From: Caldicoprobacter algeriensis
Lineage (GTDB): Bacteria > Bacillota > Clostridia > Caldicoprobacterales > Caldicoprobacteraceae
Direction: 5' to 3'
NCBI RefSeq assembly: GCF_023838525.1
Contig: NZ_JAHUQD010000002.1
Location: forward strand, 1 to 64,000
Length of the DNA stretch: 64,000 nucleotides
Shown here: in pieces, positions 38,367-48,428 of the stretch
Layout of the letters: every line of letters starts with the position of its first letter
Position numbering within the stretch: position 1 is the stretch's first letter
Made by a program: the position numbers and the translations under genes
The notes under the pieces: model-generated
What the model saw: only the letters and a program-made list of their open reading frames with translations
What the model was told of the DNA's origin: nothing
The model's database searches: none

Positions 38367-38573
38367 CTAGAATGTATTCATTATCTTGAACATCCCCAGT
38401 ATCACAAGAATCAAGCCGGCCAATTTCATCGCTATTGTCCACTTCATCGACTGCTCCTGCGGCGGCTTTAATGTATACAGCACAATCCACCTTGCCCCAT
38501 ATCCCAGTATGCCGCCCAGCAACATAAATATCATGCCTACAGGGTCTATATGTTTTACCTCAAACAAGACCAC
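38367..38573 (-). CDS. DUF4321-like small membrane protein
   Basis: 68 residues with two hydrophobic helices (DPVGMIFMLLGGILGYGARWIVLY and WTIAMKLAGLILVILGMFKIM). It resembles DUF4321, a family often next to valS in Clostridia; function unknown. Start is GTG 38573 or, with better spacing from AGGGGAG, TTG 38567. It is the first gene of the T-box transcript, 18 bp before valS. Confidence 0.65.
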   Translation of the reverse strand: MVLFEVKHIDPVGMIFMLLGGILGYGARWIVLYTLKPPQEQSMKWTIAMKLAGLILVILGMFKIMNTF

Positions 38574-38586
38574 ACTCCCCTTTTAA

Positions 38587-38933
38587 CAAAAAATCCTTCA
38601 TCCCGTAAAGGACGAAGGATTGTACTCCGCGGTACCACCTTTTCTCCTGCCGTTCCAGGTGCACGTTTGTAAGCACTTGCCCGCCCCGCATTCCTCTACA
38701 GCAGCGCAAAGCACTTTGGTCTGTAGGGCTCCGGTAAACCGGCAGGCACTCCTTTGCATAACGGTAGCGTCCCGTTTCAGCCTACTGCCATTCAGCTGAA
38801 ATGCTCTGAAGCGACCTTCCATCCCGCCATATCGCCCAAGGAGACCTTTCAGCCGCGGGCCCCCCTCTCTGTTGGGAAGCGAGATGTACTCCTCTTCTTC
38901 ATCGCATCTTGCCGTTATTCCATTATTTGCGTT
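38587..38933 (-). ncRNA. T-box leader of the DUF4321-valS-folC transcript
   Basis: Antiterminator core AGGTGGTACCGCGG (38641-38628) is followed by a terminator (AATCCTTCGTCC with GGGATGAAGGATT, then TTTTTT) ending near 38587. The long upstream part has the GGCTGAAAGG motif of stem I, and GTC at 38815-38813 (in GGAAGGTCGCTTC) is a candidate Val specifier. About 345 nt, longer than many T-boxes. Confidence 0.88.
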
Positions 38934-38939
38934 GTCTTT

Positions 38940-38967
38940 ATTATACGCTAAGTATGAATTTTGTCAA
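38940..38967 (-). promoter_or_regulatory. Promoter of the valS T-box transcript
   Basis: On the minus strand a consensus TTGACA (38967-38962), 16 nt and a consensus TATAAT (38945-38940). Confidence 0.85.
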
Positions 38968-39165
38968 GGGGGCTGTCATATTATAAACGCCGTGTACCTT
39001 ATGGGTACATTTAAAAATCATCTGATAAAACATTAAAATCGTCATGAAGTCACAATATCTTAAAAATTTTAATTTAAATATCACAGTACTGTATAGAAAA
39101 AATAAATTATCCCTTTATAATTAAATTATAGCCAAACGCAAAACATTTAAAGGGGGTTACCAACA

Positions 39166-40491
39166 ATGTCTAAAAAAATTGCTTTTATAGGTGCTGGCAG
39201 CTTTGGCTTTACTAGAAGCCTGGTGCGCGACATCCTTACATACCCTGCACTGCAGGATTGTACCATTGCCCTCATGGACATCGACGAAGAACGCCTTGGC
39301 TACATAAAAAAGGCGGTCGACAAGATCATCGAAGCCGGCAACTACCCAGCCAAAGTTATAGCCACCACCGATAGAGCTGAAGCTTTGAAGGGCGCTGACG
39401 GAGTTATATGTACCATCCTGGTAGGGGGAGTGCATGTATGGCGCCACGACATTGAAATTCCCAAGAAATACGGTGTGGACATAAACGTAGGGGATACCCG
39501 TGGACCGGCCGGTATCTTCAGAGCCCTCAGAACTATCCCTGTCATGCTGGATATATGCAAGGACATCGAACGCTATTGTCCTGATGCCATATTGCTAAAC
39601 TATACCAACCCCATGGCCATGCTGTGCCGGGCCATGCAAGGCGAGACCAAGGTAAAGGTAACCGGGCTGTGCCACAGCGTTCAAGGAACGGCTGAAATGC
39701 TGGCCTCATGGATAGGAGCCCCCATTGAAGAGATCACATATGTGTGCGCCGGCATAAACCATCAAGCTTGGTTCCTGGAGTTCAAGTGGAACGGAAAAGA
39801 TGCCTATCCCCTCATCCGAGAAGCGGTTCAGCGGCCCGAAATCTACAACCAAGAGCAGGTCCGCAACGAGATGTTCCTCCACCTGGGCTATTACGTCACT
39901 GAATCCAGCGGCCACAACTCGGAATACAACGCATGGTTCAGAAAAAGGCCTGACCTCATAGAAAAGTATTGTACCCATGGCACAGGATGGAATCCCGGAG
40001 AATACGCATATATACTCAAGGAATACTTAAGGCGAGAGGATACTTGGAGAGACGAGATCAAAAAATGGCTGGAGCAGGATACCGTTAACTTAAAGCGAGG
40101 GAAAGAATATGCAGCTGGCATCCTCAATGCCGTCATTGGCGACGGAACTCTGTATAAGTTCAACGGTAACGTAAGAAACTTTGGACTTATCGACAATCTG
40201 CCTGAGGGCTGCTGCGTAGAGGTACCGGTGCTGGCGTCCAAATACGGGTTTGAACCCATCCACGTAGGTCCATTGCCGCCACATCTGGCAATCCTGAACA
40301 ACGTAAACGCCATGTGCGAGGAGCTGGCGGTTGAAGGCGCTTTAACCGGCGATCCCACCAAGATATACCAGGCCATCTACTTTGACCCCTTGACGTCGGC
40401 AGTGCTCAGCCTGGCAGAAATCAAGCAGATGGTCAGGGAAATGTTTGAAGTGAATAAGGATTGGCTGCCTCAATTCAAGCACTTCTGCTGA
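39166..40491 (+). CDS. GH4 family glycosidase (alpha-galactosidase/alpha-glucosidase, NAD+ and Mn2+ dependent)
   Basis: 441 residues. The NAD-binding Rossmann motif is [33 protein letters not shown] follows, then [14 protein letters not shown], where Cys and His bind the metal, and [15 protein letters not shown]. The CHSV form is typical of MelA-type alpha-galactosidases and related alpha-glucosidases. GH4 enzymes act by oxidation/elimination inside the cell. Ribosome site AAAGGGGG before ATG 39166. The upstream gap (38968-39165) has TATAAT at 39113-39118 but no good -35, so an activator may be needed. A single gene ending at a terminator. Confidence 0.93.
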   Translation: MSKKIAFIGAGSFGFTRSLVRDILTYPALQDCTIALMDIDEERLGYIKKAVDKIIEAGNYPAKVIATTDRAEALKGADGVICTILVGGVHVWRHDIEIPKKYGVDINVGDTRGPAGIFRALRTIPVMLDICKDIERYCPDAILLNYTNPMAMLCRAMQGETKVKVTGLCHSVQGTAEMLASWIGAPIEEITYVCAGINHQAWFLEFKWNGKDAYPLIREAVQRPEIYNQEQVRNEMFLHLGYYVTESSGHNSEYNAWFRKRPDLIEKYCTHGTGWNPGEYAYILKEYLRREDTWRDEIKKWLEQDTVNLKRGKEYAAGILNAVIGDGTLYKFNGNVRNFGLIDNLPEGCCVEVPVLASKYGFEPIHVGPLPPHLAILNNVNAMCEELAVEGALTGDPTKIYQAIYFDPLTSAVLSLAEIKQMVREMFEVNKDWLPQFKHFC

Positions 40492-40600
40492 TACAAAACT
40501 TCGTTTTAAACAATGCTTACATCACTCTCTATCGATAGATGTGTGCTCGTGTATGCTGCACTATACTGCTTTTAAGTTTATCTCACCGCTTTTCAAGTTT

Positions 40601-40634
40601 AAAAGGGGCTGAACTAGTACGTCCAGCCCCTTTT
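40601..40634. terminator. Bidirectional terminator between the GH4 gene and pgsA
   Basis: Stem AAAAGGGGCTG/CAGCCCCTTTT (40601-40611, 40624-40634). Plus strand tail TTTTCGTTTTAAATT, minus strand tail TTTTAAACTTG. Serves both converging genes. Confidence 0.75.
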
Positions 40635-40670
40635 CGTTTTAAATTAGTTTTAAATCAAAATTTAGTACGT

Positions 40671-41195
40671 TCACCTTTTGACGGCATTCCTTTTGAATGC
40701 CTTGTAACCATACTGTACCAGAGCTATGAGAGTCAAAACCACGGCTATGTACAGCAGAATATTATAATACGGAAATTTAAGCACAGTGGCCACCACTGCC
40801 ACATAAAATGAAGCCGTAGCGGCTTTGCCAAAAAAATTTGCTTCCACCACTATGTTGCGATTCTTATAAAGAAAAGCGGCTCCAACGATCATGAGGAATT
40901 CCTTCACAAACACGATCAATATTATGGGCGCAGGGATAATGCCTTTGACGTACAGTGAGATAAGAACGGTGATCAACATGAGCTTATCGGCCAATGGGTC
41001 CATCAGCTTTCCCCATTTGGTAATGAGACCATACTTTCTGGCGATGTACCCATCCAAAAGGTCAGTTGCCCCGGCCACAATAAAGACCACAATACCCCAC
41101 AAGACATTGTTCTGTATATCTGGGTTGTAAAACACATATACAAAAACAGGAATCAAACAAAATCTTATAACCGTCAATATATTAGGTATGTTCAT
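40671..41195 (-). CDS. pgsA: CDP-diacylglycerol-glycerol-3-phosphate 3-phosphatidyltransferase
   Basis: 174 residues with four to five hydrophobic helices. The CDP-alcohol phosphotransferase motif is seen as ATDLLDGYIARKYGLITKWGKLMDPLADKL (DGx2ARx8Gx3Dx3D). N-terminus MNIPNILTVIRFCLIPVFV is typical of PgsA. It makes phosphatidylglycerol phosphate, the precursor of anionic membrane lipids. Ribosome site AAGAGG 8 nt upstream. Confidence 0.93.
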   Translation of the reverse strand: MNIPNILTVIRFCLIPVFVYVFYNPDIQNNVLWGIVVFIVAGATDLLDGYIARKYGLITKWGKLMDPLADKLMLITVLISLYVKGIIPAPIILIVFVKEFLMIVGAAFLYKNRNIVVEANFFGKAATASFYVAVVATVLKFPYYNILLYIAVVLTLIALVQYGYKAFKRNAVKR

Positions 41196-41259
41196 TCCAT
41201 TTACCTCTTTCGTTGATTGCGTTTTAATCAGCCATGTTTAAGCGTTTTTCTCATAAATA

Positions 41260-41297
41260 AAAAAATTTAGGTCACACTAACGCAAACAGTCAGACCT
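41260..41297 (-). terminator. Terminator of the tRNA operon
   Basis: On the minus strand AGGTC...GACCT with an inner ACT/AGT pairing, then AAATTTTTTTATTT. It lies about 36 bp beyond tRNA-Pro. Confidence 0.65.
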
Positions 41298-41332
41298 TCT
41301 TGTAAATTGGCATTACATTAACTATTAAAAAA

Positions 41333-41409
<77 letters not shown>

Positions 41410-41415
41410 ACTTTC

Positions 41416-41491
41416 TGGAGCCAACAAGGGGATTCGAACCCCTGACCTGCGGTTTACGAGACCGCTGCTCTACCGGCTGAGCTATGTTGGC
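41416..41491 (-). tRNA. tRNA-Thr (CGT)
   Basis: Minus strand begins GCCAACATAGCTCAGCCGG and ends TGTTGGCTCCA. Anticodon stem GCGGT/ACCGC with loop CTCGTAA (anticodon CGT), T arm GGTTCGAATCC. CCA is encoded. First gene of a two-tRNA transcript, 6 bp before tRNA-Pro. Confidence 0.95.
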
Positions 41492-41517
41492 GTATTAAAC
41501 TCTCAATGCAGTAATAG

Positions 41518-41546
41518 ATTATAGCATAATTTTTTTTACTTGTCAT
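41518..41546 (-). promoter_or_regulatory. Promoter of the tRNA-Thr/tRNA-Pro operon
   Basis: On the minus strand ATGACA (41546-41541), 17 nt, TATAAT (41523-41518) with an upstream TGC. It lies only 13 bp from the start of the IS30-side direct repeat, so the insertion just spares it. Confidence 0.75.
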
Positions 41547-41558
41547 CATTATTTTTCA

Positions 41559-41572
41559 GGTTTTTGCTATTT
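41559..41572. repeat. Left direct repeat flanking the IS30 element
   Basis: GGTTTTTGCTATTT, identical to 43026-43039 on the far side of the element. Candidate target-site duplication. Confidence 0.6.
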
Positions 41573-41657
41573 GAAAATTGCAATATTAAATGCAACACTT
41601 TTTTAAAGGAAAGTATGATATAGATATCCAAATTTTTACTGTTTAAAATGTAAAACC

Positions 41658-41729
41658 TTATGTTGTCAAGGGAAGGGTGGAGATTTTCGAGCGTAAGCGA
41701 GAAAATACTACCCGACCTTGACAACATAA
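41658..41729. other. Long stable hairpin inside the IS30 element
   Basis: TTATGTTGTCAAGG (41658-41671) and CCTTGACAACATAA (41716-41729) are perfect complements. Between them GGGT/ACCC and AGATTTTC/GAAAATACT pair further, and GCGTAAGC closes with a GTAA tetraloop. About 72 nt in all, between the left end and the transposase 3' end. There is no T tract after it on the minus strand, so it is not a normal terminator. Confidence 0.65.
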
Positions 41730-41822
41730 AACAAATGATATAATTGTTTCCAGGCCATTTGGCATACCTGGCCAAATGGCCTTAACTGTAAACTATCATT
41801 GTGTCTTCTTCAAACTACCACA

Positions 41823-42982
<1,160 letters not shown>

Positions 42983-43025
42983 TTCTACTATTTTTTAGGT
43001 GTTGCATTTAATTTTACAACGAACC

Positions 43026-43039
43026 GGTTTTTGCTATTT
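43026..43039. repeat. Right direct repeat flanking the IS30 element
   Basis: GGTTTTTGCTATTT, identical to 41559-41572. Confidence 0.6.
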
Positions 43040-43083
43040 CAATTAAAAATCTTCACTGCAACGCTCAAAGATAAACATAAAGG

Positions 43084-43115
43084 AAAAAGAACAGGTCAAT
43101 GCCTGATCTGTTCTT
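43084..43115 (-). terminator. Orphan minus-strand terminator
   Basis: Stem AAGAACAG/CTGTTCTT extended by TCA/TGA across a G-T pair (43087-43115). On the minus strand TTTTTCC follows. No minus-strand gene lies upstream: 43116-43243 has only short open frames. It may belong to a decayed gene. Confidence 0.5.
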
Positions 43116-43243
43116 ACGGTACAAAATAGCAAACCCGCTACTCTTAATCTTTTATAGCCCTTGTCTCATCTTTTTTATCCCTTCTACCGCGCCATCAAAT
43201 CAAATTTGGTTCCTTAAAAATCCAACAATATCGATAAAAAATA

Positions 43244-43286
43244 ATTATTCCACACCCTCAGAAAATACTCTCTGAGAGTGTGGAAT
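43244..43286. terminator. Strong inverted repeat upstream of the marR operon
   Basis: TTCCACACCCTCAGA (43247-43261) pairs with TCTGAGAGTGTGGAA (43271-43285) with one mismatch. On the minus strand TTATTTTTTATCG follows shortly after. Terminator-like, with no obvious gene to end. Confidence 0.45.
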
Positions 43287-43336
43287 AAAATCATTTACAC
43301 TACAGAAACCTCAATTAAAATTATACAAGTTTCTGC

Positions 43337-43400
43337 TTGACAATGCAAATCCAAATTTTATAAAATAAACTCGTAATAATTAGTTAGTTAACTAACTAAT
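43337..43400 (+). promoter_or_regulatory. marR promoter with palindromic operator
   Basis: TTGACA (43337-43342), 16 nt, TATAAA (43359-43364), then a perfect 22-bp palindrome centred on GTTAAC at 43379-43400 (half-site ATTAGTTAGTT). The palindrome covers about +8 to +30, where a MarR dimer would block transcription. Confidence 0.75.
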
Positions 43401-43470
43401 TTGCCCGTAGTTAACCAAAATTATTCCAATTAATTATCAAGACTTAACTTATTATATGGAGGTAATAATC

Positions 43471-43938
43471 ATGCATTCATGCCATCCAGTACAGGATGAA
43501 CCTTTGGGACGCCTGTTTGCCCACACTTGTAAACTGCACCGTGACCTTTTCAGAAAGCTGGCCCACAGAAACGGCCTTGAACATGGCCAGCCCATCGCAC
43601 TGGCGGTTATCATAGCTAACGAAGGTATAAGTCAGCGCCAGCTCAGTGAAAAGCTGTTTATCACTCCTGCCTCCACTACTGCACTTCTGCAAAAGCTGGA
43701 AAAGGCCGGGTTAATTGAGAGAAAGCCCGACCCCAACGACCAGCGTGCTTTTTGCATCTACGCAACTGAAAAAGGGCGTATGGTGGATCAGCAGATGAAG
43801 GAAGGGTTGAAAGAACTGGAAGAAGCCTGTTTTCACAACTTTTCCGAACAAGAACTTAAAGAATTTCGCAGACTTCTTCTAAAACTCTACGACAACTTAT
43901 ACAACTTAAATGAAGGGGAATGGAGGAGCAACCCATGA
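43471..43938 (+). CDS. MarR-family transcriptional regulator
   Basis: 155 residues from ATG 43471 (GGAGG 8 nt upstream). The winged helix reads NEGISQRQLSEKLFITPASTTALLQKLEKAGLIERKPDPNDQRAFCIYATEKG, the canonical MarR motif with the DxRA wing. The His/Cys near the start (MHSCHP) is unusual but may be chance. The stop overlaps the ABC gene start (ATGA), so it is coupled to the exporter it probably controls. Confidence 0.93.
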   Translation: MHSCHPVQDEPLGRLFAHTCKLHRDLFRKLAHRNGLEHGQPIALAVIIANEGISQRQLSEKLFITPASTTALLQKLEKAGLIERKPDPNDQRAFCIYATEKGRMVDQQMKEGLKELEEACFHNFSEQELKEFRRLLLKLYDNLYNLNEGEWRSNP

Positions 43939-45683
43939 TAAGAATATCTCGCTATTTAAAGCCTTACTGGGCATATGTCTTGCTGGCACCTCTTTTTATG
44001 GCGCTGGAAGTCTACATGGACCTATTGCAGCCCAACTATATGGCAGACATAGTAGACAACGGCATTGCCAATGGAGACATGAACTACGTCTTAACCAGGC
44101 TTCTCATTATGCTCGTCATCGCCTTTGTGGGCATGCTGGGCGGCATAGGGTGCGTCTACGCATCCAGCGTTGCCGCCCTTGGATTTGGCACCGATATCCG
44201 TTCGGATCTGTTCCGCAAGATCCAGACCTTTTCTTTTGCCAATCTTGACCGTTTTCCAACTTCCTCACTAATTACCCGCCTTACCAATGACGTTACCCAG
44301 CTTCAAAACGTAGTCACCATGTCCCTGGCCATGATGATACGTGCCCCCCTGCTATGTATCGGTTCCATAATAATGACCATAAAAATCAGTCCTTCCCTGG
44401 CTTCAGTGCTTTTAATAGCCTTGCCGCTCACTATCATAGGCGCAATAGCCATAATCAGAAAGGGCTTCCCTCTGTTCAGAAAAGTCCAGTCTAAAATAGA
44501 CAGGGTAAACACCATAATGCGGGAAAACCTGGCAGGTGTCCGGTTGGTGAAGGCATTCCTACGAAAGGATTTCGAGGAAAACCGATTTCAAGCCGCCAAC
44601 GAAGACCTTCGCGATACCGCCATCAAAGCTGGCAGGATCATGGCAACCGGAATGCCGCTTTTGATGCTGATTACCAACCTTGCCACTGTGGCGGTATTAT
44701 GGATGGGCGGTATAAAGGTGCAAAATGGCGGCCTACAAATTGGAGACCTTATTGCATTCATCAATTACCTGGTGAGGATAATGATGTCGCTGGTGATGAT
44801 CGCCTTTAACCTGATAGCCTTTTCCAGAGGTAAGGTTTCGGCTGACCGCATAAGAGAAGTGCTGATGGAACAGCCCGACATCGTCGACCCGGCGGAAAAT
44901 ACAGATGACACTTCACAAGAGCCCAAAATAACCCGTGGACAGGTAGTATTCGAGAATGTCACCTTCAGCTACAGCCCGAACGGGGAACCGGTTTTGAAAA
45001 ACATATCTTTTACAGCTGAGCCGGGAGAAACAGTGGCCATACTTGGCGAGACGGGATCCGGCAAGACCACGCTGGTAAGCCTTATACCACGGCTTTATGA
45101 CCCACAGGAAGGCCGTGTATTAATAGATGGTGTCGATGTGCGAAAATATAGCCTTTACAACCTGAGAAAGGAAATCGGAATGGTGATGCAAACCTCTCTC
45201 CTTTTCTCGGGAAGCATTCTCGATAACCTCCGCTGGGGAGATGCCGATGCAGACCTGGAAAAAGCCATAGAAGCGGCGACCATAGCCCAGGCCCACGACT
45301 TCATTATGCAAACCCCCAACGGCTATCAAACCGATTTAAGCCAGGGAGGAGTCAATCTGTCAGGCGGTCAAAAGCAGCGCTTGAACATCGCGCGTGCGCT
45401 CATGAAAAGGCCCAAAATACTTATTCTGGATGACGCCACCAGCGCTGTCGATATGGCAACAGAGCTTAAAATACAGCAGGCTTTAAGAAGGTGGAACCAC
45501 AAGTGTACCACCTTCATAATAGCTCAACGCATAAGTTCAGTCATGGATGCCGACAAGATCATCATCCTGGAGCAAGGACGCATAGCAGGAATAGGCACCC
45601 ACGAAGAGCTTCTTGCTTCCAACCCGCTGTACCAGGACATTTACAGATCACAGATAGGAAAGGAGGTAAAACAATATGCCTGA
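43935..45683 (+). CDS. ABC exporter half-transporter, degenerate-site partner
   Basis: 582 residues from ATG 43935 (GGAGG 8 nt upstream). Six membrane helices, Walker A GETGSGKTTL, signature LSGGQKQRLNIARA and Walker B LILDDATSAVD, with Asp in place of the catalytic Glu. Fits the non-catalytic half of a heterodimeric exporter (YfiB/YheI type). It overlaps its partner gene by 8 nt. MarR control suggests drug or metabolite export. Confidence 0.92.
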   Translation: MIRISRYLKPYWAYVLLAPLFMALEVYMDLLQPNYMADIVDNGIANGDMNYVLTRLLIMLVIAFVGMLGGIGCVYASSVAALGFGTDIRSDLFRKIQTFSFANLDRFPTSSLITRLTNDVTQLQNVVTMSLAMMIRAPLLCIGSIIMTIKISPSLASVLLIALPLTIIGAIAIIRKGFPLFRKVQSKIDRVNTIMRENLAGVRLVKAFLRKDFEENRFQAANEDLRDTAIKAGRIMATGMPLLMLITNLATVAVLWMGGIKVQNGGLQIGDLIAFINYLVRIMMSLVMIAFNLIAFSRGKVSADRIREVLMEQPDIVDPAENTDDTSQEPKITRGQVVFENVTFSYSPNGEPVLKNISFTAEPGETVAILGETGSGKTTLVSLIPRLYDPQEGRVLIDGVDVRKYSLYNLRKEIGMVMQTSLLFSGSILDNLRWGDADADLEKAIEAATIAQAHDFIMQTPNGYQTDLSQGGVNLSGGQKQRLNIARALMKRPKILILDDATSAVDMATELKIQQALRRWNHKCTTFIIAQRISSVMDADKIIILEQGRIAGIGTHEELLASNPLYQDIYRSQIGKEVKQYA

Positions 45684-47670
45684 TGATAGAAGTAATGCCC
45701 AGCTCAGTCCACGTAAAGTTGATAAGGGAAGCTCGGTTTTACAGGATAATACTCATAGCATCGGCACCTCTTCTGTCCACGGCATGCGCGGCGTCGGGGG
45801 CCCTGGTATGCACCGGTTTGACAGGAGGGGACCACATGGCCCACATGGTCCACATAGCCGGTTCATGGGACCAGGAGAAAGGCCAAAAAATCTGGGTAAA
45901 ACCCTTGTCAGGCTGAGTAGATACTTGAAAGAAGATATTCCAGGTCTGATAATAGTCATACTATCCGTCTTACTCAACATGGCATGCACCCTTATAGGGC
46001 CATTGCTCATCGGGCAGGCCATAGACCAATACATCATTCCCGGAGATTTTCAAGGGCTAGTGCGGATCTCATTTCTCCTTCTGGGTGTTTATATACTAAA
46101 CTCGCTTGTTGCCTTTTTGCAGGGATTCTTTATGGCTTCTATATCCGAGAAGACGGTAGCTCGCATGCGCAGGGACCTGTTCAGCAAGTATCAAGTACTG
46201 CCATTAAAATTCTTCGATTCTCACACCCACGGGGAGTTGATGAGCCGCATCACCAACGATATAGATACCATATCCTTCACCCTCCACGCCAGCCTAACTC
46301 AGTTCATATCAGGCGTCATCACCATAATAGGTACCATAATACTCATGCTGTTAAAGAGCATAATACTTACCCTTATAACTCTATCGGTAATCCCATTGAT
46401 GTTTCTTCTAACCCGGCTTATAACCAAACATACAGGCAGGCTATTTATAGAACAGCAAAAAACTCTGGGTGAGCTCAACGGCAAGATAGAGGAGACAATT
46501 TCAGGCCAAAGAGTTGTCAAGCTGTTCTGCCGCGAACAACACGTCATCGCCGAATTTGAAGAGTCCAATCAAAAGCTGAAGAAAACAGCATTGAAGGCAC
46601 AAGTGCTATCGAGAATCATGGGACCCACCATGAACATGCTCAATAACCTGGGCTTTGCGCTCATCGCAGGAATCGGGGGTCTGCTGGCCGTCAGAAACGT
46701 CGGAGGCGCCATAACAGTAGGTACAATTTCGGTATTTCTCAACTACTCAAGGCAGTTTACTCGCCCCCTAAACGAGATGGCAAACCAGTACAACATGGTG
46801 CTTGCGGCAGCAGCCGGCGCTGAACGGGTATTTCGGGTTTTGGATCAAGAACCCGAGCCGGCCGATGCTCCCGATGCTGTAGACCTCAGAGAAGTAGGTG
46901 TAAAAGGCCACGTAGAATTTGAAAACGTCTCGTTTGCATATGACGGTGAAAACCTGGTGCTGAAAAACTTTTCCCTTGAAGTAAAACCTGGTCAAATGGT
47001 GGCCCTGGTCGGGGCAACCGGAGCCGGCAAGACCACAATAATAAACCTTCTCATGCGATTTTATGACGTTAAAGAGGGGAGTATACGCATAGATGGCATC
47101 GATATAAGAAAAATCAAGCGCGAAAGCCTGCGCTCTTCACTGGGAATCGTGCTGCAGGATACCTATCTATTCAACGCCAGCGTTCGCGAAAATATACGGT
47201 ATGGCCGTTTGGACGCCACCGACGAAGAAGTGGAACAGGCAGCCAAAATCGCCCATGCCCATGACTTCATCATGCGCCTGCCCCAGGGGTATGACACCAT
47301 TCTTACAGATGACGGCGGAAACTTGAGCCACGGCCAACGCCAGCTTTTGGCCATTGCCCGGGCAGTGCTGGCCGATCCGGCCATACTCATATTGGATGAA
47401 GCAACCTCCAGCGTAGATACCCGTACCGAGATATATATTCAAAAAGCGATGTTAAACCTGATGAAAGGCCGTACCAGCTTTGTCATAGCGCATAGATTGA
47501 GTACCATAAAAGACGCTGATTTGATTGTAGTGATAGATAATGGTAAGCTTGTAGAAAAGGGCACGCATCAGGAGTTGCTGGAGCGAAAAGGGGTCTACTA
47601 CAACCTTTATCAAAGCCAGTTTGTTCGCACCAGGCAAGTTGAAGACAAAAACATAGAAGCGGTTTTGTAA
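45676..47670 (+). CDS. ABC exporter half-transporter with Gly/Pro/His-rich N-terminus
   Basis: 664 residues. The first 75 are disordered and rich in Gly, Pro, His and Arg (GVGGPGMHRFDRRGPHGPHG), an extension seen in YfiC/YheH-like partners. Six helices follow, then Walker A GATGAGKTTI, signature LSHGQRQLLAIARA, and Walker B LILDEATSSVD with the catalytic Glu. It is the catalytic half of the pair with the preceding gene. Ribosome site AGGAGG 6 nt before ATG. Confidence 0.92.
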   Translation: MPDDRSNAQLSPRKVDKGSSVLQDNTHSIGTSSVHGMRGVGGPGMHRFDRRGPHGPHGPHSRFMGPGERPKNLGKTLVRLSRYLKEDIPGLIIVILSVLLNMACTLIGPLLIGQAIDQYIIPGDFQGLVRISFLLLGVYILNSLVAFLQGFFMASISEKTVARMRRDLFSKYQVLPLKFFDSHTHGELMSRITNDIDTISFTLHASLTQFISGVITIIGTIILMLLKSIILTLITLSVIPLMFLLTRLITKHTGRLFIEQQKTLGELNGKIEETISGQRVVKLFCREQHVIAEFEESNQKLKKTALKAQVLSRIMGPTMNMLNNLGFALIAGIGGLLAVRNVGGAITVGTISVFLNYSRQFTRPLNEMANQYNMVLAAAAGAERVFRVLDQEPEPADAPDAVDLREVGVKGHVEFENVSFAYDGENLVLKNFSLEVKPGQMVALVGATGAGKTTIINLLMRFYDVKEGSIRIDGIDIRKIKRESLRSSLGIVLQDTYLFNASVRENIRYGRLDATDEEVEQAAKIAHAHDFIMRLPQGYDTILTDDGGNLSHGQRQLLAIARAVLADPAILILDEATSSVDTRTEIYIQKAMLNLMKGRTSFVIAHRLSTIKDADLIVVIDNGKLVEKGTHQELLERKGVYYNLYQSQFVRTRQVEDKNIEAVL

Positions 47671-47674
47671 AAAT

Positions 47675-47709
47675 AAAAGGGAGAGAGCATTTGTGCTCTC
47701 TCCCTTTTT
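47675..47709 (+). terminator. Terminator of the marR-ABC operon
   Basis: Perfect 15-bp stem AAAAGGGAGAGAGCA/TGCTCTCTCCCTTTT, then TTTTG. It begins 5 bp after the stop codon. Confidence 0.88.
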
Positions 47710-47813
47710 GCATTTCAAATACTTTCTATAGTTTTTAATCATATAACAACGGTTTTAGCTCCTCTGAATCAATGTTGGTTTTATCATACCAGTAGAAGCC
47801 TGTATCGATTTCC

Positions 47814-48326
47814 TTACACCACATTATCGCCAACTGCATCCCTTTTCATCATACCCTTTTTTATCCTGTTCTTCAGCTTAAACACCCATCCACCCATGGT
47901 TCCCATGGGGCAGAAGGCACACCAAGTCCTCTGGTGATAATAAATACCAAGTATGATATCAATTATCGTGGTAATAAGAACCATGCGAACAAATACCGCC
48001 CCTATAGCGGCCCAATTGCCCCATGCGAAGATCAATTGTACGGCGAAAAAGCTCATCAGTATTATCAAGAATACCACCTTAAATGTAGTGGTCTTAAACA
48101 TGCCGGGAATGCCCTTCTTTAGGGTGATCTTCTTCAATATCACGTCGTTGAAACTACCCCTTGGGCAAAACGAGTTACACCACTTCCTCCCCATGAAGGG
48201 CGCCGTAACCACCGGTGCAAGCATGCACACCAGCGCAACTACCCCTATTGGCGGATATACGAGGCCTGCAATGCAAAATGCTATCAGCACAAGCCATAAA
48301 TATTGTTTAGCTGAGTTCATTACCAT
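47814..48326 (-). CDS. Membrane 4Fe-4S protein (NapH/MauN-like)
   Basis: 170 residues with four hydrophobic helices. Two Cys motifs sit at membrane boundaries: GRKWCNSFCPRGSF (CX3CP) near residue 49 and TWCAFCPMGTMGG (CX2CP) near 134. This resembles the membrane part of NosR/NapH/MauN-type electron carriers but lacks the two extra ferredoxin domains, so the partner is unknown. Start at 48326 or ATG 48320; GGAGGTGAT precedes both. Confidence 0.78.
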   Translation of the reverse strand: MVMNSAKQYLWLVLIAFCIAGLVYPPIGVVALVCMLAPVVTAPFMGRKWCNSFCPRGSFNDVILKKITLKKGIPGMFKTTTFKVVFLIILMSFFAVQLIFAWGNWAAIGAVFVRMVLITTIIDIILGIYYHQRTWCAFCPMGTMGGWVFKLKNRIKKGMMKRDAVGDNVV

Positions 48327-48428
48327 ATCACCTCCTGCAATTATTTTATGACATTATCATTATATTAGAAAAATACGATATTTATTATATTAAAAATCTA
48401 CAAAAATGCAAACCCCTTAATTTCAATT

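Noticed and set aside
41716-41745. TTGACA...TATAAT promoter on the plus strand inside the IS30 element
   Set aside because: The spacer is only 15 nt, the -35 is part of the hairpin arm, and no plus-strand gene follows before 43.4 kb.
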